A stretch of 64,000 bases of DNA from Desulfitobacterium hafniense DCB-2 (GTDB lineage Bacteria; Bacillota; Desulfitobacteriia; Desulfitobacteriales; Desulfitobacteriaceae): contig NC_011830.1 in NCBI RefSeq assembly GCF_000021925.1, forward strand, positions 1,822,501-1,886,500, in the 5' to 3' direction. The stretch's first letter is position 1. Each line of letters begins with the position of its first letter. The notes below the pieces were generated by a model, which had not been told where the DNA came from, did not search any database, and worked only from the letters and a program-made list of their open reading frames with translations. The position numbers and the translations under genes are program-made. Shown one piece after another: positions 59,993 through 64,000 of this stretch.

Positions 59993-60111
59993 ATTAATTT
60001 GTAATTATTTAACGCTGAGTCTGCCACAATGTTTCATAGCCATGCCATTTTTCCGCCATATTCTTTTGCTATTGTTCAAGATACAATACATTAACAAAGC
60101 AGGTGAATACG

Positions 60112-61191
60112 GTGAAAAAATACATAGTAGGGATTTCTGCGGCCTTGATCATGGTATTTGGTGCTTACACGGCCTATGGAGCAGAGGATAGTCTGGATAT
60201 CGAAAAAGTTGCCATCAAAGCGATCCAATACTCAACAGAGGTTAAAGCTAAAGCAAGTGCGGCCGATCTTACTCTTGACAGATACGGCAAGGACTTGCAT
60301 GTGACCAATGCCTGGAGCGCAAGCAGTGTGATCTATGCTCCCTTGAATGCCCAGTATCAGATTGATCTGAGTTACGGAGACCTGCAAATAACCGAAAGCT
60401 CGGTAAGATTGAGTGCCTATCAGCACTACATAACGATGTTGAAAAACAAATACAAAGTCGAGCTGCAGCAGAAATTTGTGGATAAACTTACAATTGAAAA
60501 TGAAGATGCGGAGAATAAGCTTAAATCCGGCGGGATATCGGAATATGATGCCGGGATGATCGCCGCGAATCTGGCCAAGGAACGGATTACCCTTAAAAAA
60601 TACCAGAGATCCTACGATGCCGATGTGATTAATTTAAATAAAGTTATGGGAGAGCCGGTGCTGAATAAATACGCAAACTTTATAGACCAAAACATCAAAC
60701 CGTCGGCCACCCTCAGACCTCTGGAGGACTATATCCAAGCCGGTCTAGCCAGCAGATATGAAGTGACAAGTGCTGAGAGTTCTCTGGAAGTAACCAAAGT
60801 TAGGCAGGCCATCGAGGCTCCGGATAAAAGCCAGAGCATGCCCCTTGATTATTATCAGGCCACAACCCAGTATGACCTGGCCCAGGGGCAAAATGAAATC
60901 GCTAAAGCCAGGATCCAGGTAGAGCTTGATTTGACTTCAGGATACAGCGAACTTGAGTCACGGCTGAGGACTTGGGAAAACACCAAAATCCTCCTGGAGT
61001 CGGCGCAAAGTGATTATGATCTTGTCAAACAAAACTATGATTTAGGAAGAGCAGGCAAGGACGAGCTGATCACTGCGGAAAAAGACTATATGGAGGCTCA
61101 GATCCAGGTGAAAAATGCGGAATTGGATGCCTGGCTTTTTCAAATGAAGATGGAGCTGGCCAGCGGCATAGGCCCTGGCATATCACAATAG
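60112..61191 (+). CDS. TolC-family-like exported protein 1
   Basis: Signal peptide (KKYIVGISAALIMVFGAYTA, cleavage near YGA-AED), then a long helical protein with two internally similar halves. Each half contains the TolC/OEP rhythm: LSYGDLQITESSVRLSAYQHYITM, and a later helix ending in YDLGRAGKDELITAEKDYMEAQIQ (here split: YDLGRAGKDE and LITAEKDYMEA), equivalent to the xGxxSxLDLLxA motif of outer-membrane factors. In an organism expected to lack an outer membrane it probably works as an exported coiled-coil adaptor. GTG 60112 was taken after AGGTG. 20 bases separate it from the second such gene. Confidence 0.7.
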   Translation: MKKYIVGISAALIMVFGAYTAYGAEDSLDIEKVAIKAIQYSTEVKAKASAADLTLDRYGKDLHVTNAWSASSVIYAPLNAQYQIDLSYGDLQITESSVRLSAYQHYITMLKNKYKVELQQKFVDKLTIENEDAENKLKSGGISEYDAGMIAANLAKERITLKKYQRSYDADVINLNKVMGEPVLNKYANFIDQNIKPSATLRPLEDYIQAGLASRYEVTSAESSLEVTKVRQAIEAPDKSQSMPLDYYQATTQYDLAQGQNEIAKARIQVELDLTSGYSELESRLRTWENTKILLESAQSDYDLVKQNYDLGRAGKDELITAEKDYMEAQIQVKNAELDAWLFQMKMELASGIGPGISQ

Positions 61192-61211
61192 ACGAATAGG
61201 GAGGGTATATC

Positions 61212-62426
61212 ATGAAAAAGATACTAAGCCTGGTCATGGCCTTGATAGTAATGATTGCAGTTTCCGTTCCTATGGCGACTTTGGCCGGGGAGGAAACAGC
61301 AGGTGCGGATAATACAACGGTTAAGAGTGAGACAGGTGAGGTTGTTGAGACCGTTGAAGCAGTTGAGACGGTTGAGTCAGTTGAGCCAGTTACAGTGATT
61401 GATACCCTGACTTTAGAGAAAGCTTATGAGACTATCGAAGAACATAACCAGGAATTAAAACTGATGAATGACAAAATTAACCTCTATGAAAAGCAATACC
61501 AGGAGGCCGTGGACAGATCAAACTGGGCCAGGGGAAAATCTGTTGGTGGCGATGAAGAGCAGAATGTAACCTATAGGAAAGAAGAGCTTTTATATCCCAA
61601 ACAAAGATTGCTTGAACTGGATGGGGCCAAACATGAAAGAGAAGAAAAATTAAAGGAATTGAAAGCCGGTGTCAAGAAACAGTATTTGGAGATAGGCGTG
61701 TTTCAGGAAGAGCTGGCCAATACTCAGAGTGAGCTGGCCGCCTTGGATAAAACCATAGAACATACACAGACCCAAATCAACTCAGGGAGTCTTCCCCAAT
61801 CAGCCTTAAAGCCATATGACGCGCAAAGAGTTCAGATGCTGTCCAAGATAGAAACAACCCAGAGGCAGATCAGCCTTAATCTCAAGGGGCTGGAAAGGGA
61901 TCTGGGCGTAAAACTGGCCGGGCAAACAAAGCTGGAACCATTAGCTGGAGAACCGGTGCTGTTTGATGATGGGGATATTGCCAACGAGATAAGCAAAGCT
62001 TGGGAAGACAGCTATGACTATCTAAGCCAGCAGGGCCAATTGGAACTAGCCGAGATAGAATGTGATATCATCAGGTATAATACCTATATAGACAATAACC
62101 TGAATCAGCTTCACCAGCTTGAAGCAAGCGTCAGCAATAACCAGGCTAAACTGGAACAAGTAAAGCCCAATCTGGAAGCAACCCTTTGGAATAAGTACTA
62201 TGAATTGAAGAATCTTGAAGGGGATCTGGAAATAGCAAAAATCAACCTTGAGGATGCTGAGTACACATTGAGTATCACTCAATCCAAGGAAGGATTGGGA
62301 ACGGCCAAAGGGAGCAGTGTCGTGGACGATACCATTGCCTTAAACCAGCAAAAAGTTAAGCTCCAAAAAGCAATCAATGCTTATAGTTTAGCGGCGGATG
62401 AATTAAACAGCTTATTGACAAAATAG
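61212..62426 (+). CDS. TolC-family-like exported coiled-coil protein 2
   Basis: Signal peptide (KKILSLVMALIVMIAVSVPM, cleavage near LAG-EET), then a Val/Glu/Thr-rich low-complexity stretch (residues ~35-58: repeats of VE-T/A/S-VE) and a long helical body. The OEP-like ILE segment is LTLEKAYETIEEHNQELKLM and helices end in an ALPYDAQR-like turn (SALKPYDAQRVQML). Related to the preceding protein in plan but not close in sequence. The acidic repeats may be a spacer through the cell wall. AGGGAGG precedes ATG 61212. Confidence 0.68.
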   Translation: MKKILSLVMALIVMIAVSVPMATLAGEETAGADNTTVKSETGEVVETVEAVETVESVEPVTVIDTLTLEKAYETIEEHNQELKLMNDKINLYEKQYQEAVDRSNWARGKSVGGDEEQNVTYRKEELLYPKQRLLELDGAKHEREEKLKELKAGVKKQYLEIGVFQEELANTQSELAALDKTIEHTQTQINSGSLPQSALKPYDAQRVQMLSKIETTQRQISLNLKGLERDLGVKLAGQTKLEPLAGEPVLFDDGDIANEISKAWEDSYDYLSQQGQLELAEIECDIIRYNTYIDNNLNQLHQLEASVSNNQAKLEQVKPNLEATLWNKYYELKNLEGDLEIAKINLEDAEYTLSITQSKEGLGTAKGSSVVDDTIALNQQKVKLQKAINAYSLAADELNSLLTK

Positions 62427-62443
62427 GTTTGAGGTGAGTTTCA

Positions 62444-63136
62444 TTGAGCACAGCGGGACATATTTTGATTTGTGATGACCAGTTGATCATTCACGAGACG
62501 ATTGCAGCTTATCTGAAAGCGGAAGGATTTACTTACGGTTCGGCCTATGACGGGGAAGAGGCTCTGCAAAAAGCTTATGAAACCGCACCGGATTTGATTA
62601 TCCTTGATCTGATGATGCCCAAACTCAGCGGCATGGAAGTCTGCCGGACCCTGCGCAAAACCACGGACGTCCCCATCATCATGCTGACTGCCAAGGGTGA
62701 GGAGATCGACAAGATCCTGGGGCTTGAGCTGGGAGCGGATGATTATATTGTCAAGCCTTTCAGCCCCAGGGAGGTAGTGGCCCGGGTAAAAACCGTTCTG
62801 CGCCGCAAGCTTCCCCAAAGCAAAGACACTGAGCCCATCTTGAAATATGACGGACTGGAGATCAATATCTCATCCTATGAACTGCGCCTGAATGGAACGC
62901 CGGTCAGCTGCACGCCCAAGGAAGTTGAGGTTTTATATCTGCTTGCCGCTCATCCGGGCCAGGTGTTTAACCGGGAGCAGATCATTCAGAATGTCTGGGG
63001 TTCCGATTACTTCGGCGATACGCGAAGCGTGGATACACAGATCAAGCGCATTCGCCAAAAACTGGCCGGTGAGAAGATGAAGTGGGGCATTAAAAGCATT
63101 TATGGAGTAGGGTACAAATTTGAGGTATTAAGTTAA
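62444..63136 (+). CDS. OmpR-family response regulator
   Basis: Receiver domain (ILICDDQLIIHETI, LIILDLMMPKLSGME, IMLTAKGEEID, IVKPFSPRE) and winged helix (CTPKEVEVLYLLAAHPG, SVDTQIKRIRQKL, YGVGYKFE). The TTG start at 62444 lies seven bases after GAGGTGA. It follows the TolC-like pair by 17 bases, so is likely in the same operon. A kinase gene follows 99 bases later. Confidence 0.92.
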   Translation: MSTAGHILICDDQLIIHETIAAYLKAEGFTYGSAYDGEEALQKAYETAPDLIILDLMMPKLSGMEVCRTLRKTTDVPIIMLTAKGEEIDKILGLELGADDYIVKPFSPREVVARVKTVLRRKLPQSKDTEPILKYDGLEINISSYELRLNGTPVSCTPKEVEVLYLLAAHPGQVFNREQIIQNVWGSDYFGDTRSVDTQIKRIRQKLAGEKMKWGIKSIYGVGYKFEVLS

Positions 63137-63235
63137 CAAAAGTGAATTATACAAAAGGATTTGCTGTAGATGCAGTCAATCTTTGCAAAGGCTGCAGCCA
63201 TCACTAGAGGCTGCTACAGCAGGAATGGAAGTACC

Positions 63236-64000
63236 GTGAAGAAGAAGAGCTCGTTTCTCAAGCGCATCCTAATACTAATGATCACCACAATTGCCTTGTA
63301 TAGCTTCCTGATCACCATCTTTTTTTGGTTTACAACCAATGATATGTTTAGAGAATTGCAAACCCGCGAACTTAAACCCAGTGCGGAAGCCATCGCTGAT
63401 TTGGTGTTGAAATATCAACAGGGGACTATGAGCAAAGATGACCTTGAGGAACATTTTAATCTTAACAAAGGGATATGGAACTTTGTTGTTCATGTTTATG
63501 ATGGGCAGGGCAACCTGATTATTAAAAATGAAGAAATTTTAACCACTTTGTTCCGGGGAAAAAATGCGGAGATTGGGCTGAACCTTAACCCTGTTTTGAA
63601 AGAATATTTCAGCTCCGTTTTATCCGGGGATAGTGTGGTTGCTAACAAGGGGCCCTTTTTGATAGTAGGCCAGCCCATTGCGCATAACGACAGCATTGTT
63701 GGCATGGTTTTCCTGGGCAAGCCGCAGATAGAGATTTTTACTGCCCTATCCGGACTTAACCGCTCCATCTGGATAAGCGCCTTAGGTGTTCTTTTGCTGT
63801 TATCTTTTCCCCTCTATCGAGCCGCACGGTATATTGCTCATCCATTAAAACAAATGCGTGATGTAGCCATTAGTATGGCCAACGGCAATCTTAAGGAACA
63901 GGCCAATGAAAAATATGGGGGAGAGATCGGCGAACTGGCCCACTCCCTTAACTATTTATCCGCAAGGTTATCTGAGACCATTTCCGCATTGGAATTGGAA
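63236..64000 (+). CDS. Sensor histidine kinase, N-terminal part (3' end outside window)
   Basis: The open frame from GTG 63236 (GGAAG at six bases upstream) runs 255 codons to the window edge. Span 1 (KRILILMITTIALYSFLITI), an outer sensor region (about residues 45-185: ANKGPFLIVGQPIAHNDSIVGMVFLG, given here as VGQPIAHNDSIVG), span 2 near 180-205 and a HAMP domain (PLKQMRDVAISMANGNL) are visible; the catalytic core lies outside. It is the evident partner of the response regulator just upstream. Confidence 0.85.
   Translation, partial: MKKKSSFLKRILILMITTIALYSFLITIFFWFTTNDMFRELQTRELKPSAEAIADLVLKYQQGTMSKDDLEEHFNLNKGIWNFVVHVYDGQGNLIIKNEEILTTLFRGKNAEIGLNLNPVLKEYFSSVLSGDSVVANKGPFLIVGQPIAHNDSIVGMVFLGKPQIEIFTALSGLNRSIWISALGVLLLLSFPLYRAARYIAHPLKQMRDVAISMANGNLKEQANEKYGGEIGELAHSLNYLSARLSETISALELE

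Overview
The window reads as chromosome of a strictly anaerobic, spore-former-type Firmicute of the Desulfitobacterium kind (Peptococcaceae). This is an inference from gene content: several non-pyrrolysine MttB-family corrinoid methyltransferases with BCCT carriers, a Tat-exported FAD/FMN reductase, a two-domain acyl-CoA dehydratase activase, an HdrD-like membrane iron-sulfur oxidoreductase, a CprK-like Crp/Fnr regulator and a cytoplasmic-type arylsulfotransferase. No rRNA, tRNA, CRISPR array or insertion sequence was found.

Layout. 1-8.4 kb: the tail of a TiaS-like protein, a small Cys-rich protein, an EMO/HdrD-like membrane Fe-S oxidoreductase, a TetR repressor divergent from a 1421-residue 2-hydroxyacyl-CoA dehydratase activase, and a GNAT acetyltransferase. 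8.4-10.6 kb: a consensus promoter, an adenine riboswitch whose P1 strand is shared with a terminator, and adenine deaminase. 10.6-20 kb: a Tat flavin reductase divergent from a TetR gene, a fused GHKL plus Toprim type IIB topoisomerase-like protein (Topo VIII-like), a diguanylate cyclase, a YibE/F membrane protein and an AAA ATPase. 20-25.4 kb: a MacA/MacB-type (YknXYZ-like) efflux operon and a CWB2 cell-wall protein.

25.4-31 kb: tyrosine phenol-lyase, a Crp/Fnr regulator, an NhaC-type carrier and an arylsulfotransferase. The tpl and nhaC promoters carry near-identical 16-bp palindromes at exactly the same distance (29.5 bp) from a TATAAT box, so they look like a regulon of the Crp-type protein encoded between them. 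31-44.3 kb: a sigma-54 activator faces a methylamine-type demethylation operon with a perfect -24/-12 promoter and two upstream repeats. The operon holds two MttB homologues, two almost identical corrinoid proteins, two BCCT carriers, a methyl-THF:corrinoid methyltransferase, a hydantoinase-type ASKHA ATPase and a MetH-activation-like protein. The last two are candidates for the corrinoid repair role.

44.4-64 kb: a Phd-Uma2 fusion with its own triple-palindrome promoter; a small conserved protein; a flavoprotein; a two-component system next to an ABC-2 exporter with shared 11-bp repeats and a tiny coupled leader ORF; an alpha/beta hydrolase; a short SEDS-like membrane protein; YciI; an apparently leaderless MarR gene sharing an operator with an alkylsulfatase-type metallo-hydrolase; a PAS-SpoIIE phosphatase; a half-size ferritin-like protein; a second diguanylate cyclase; and two two-component systems flanking a pair of TolC-like proteins. 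The last kinase runs off the end of the window.
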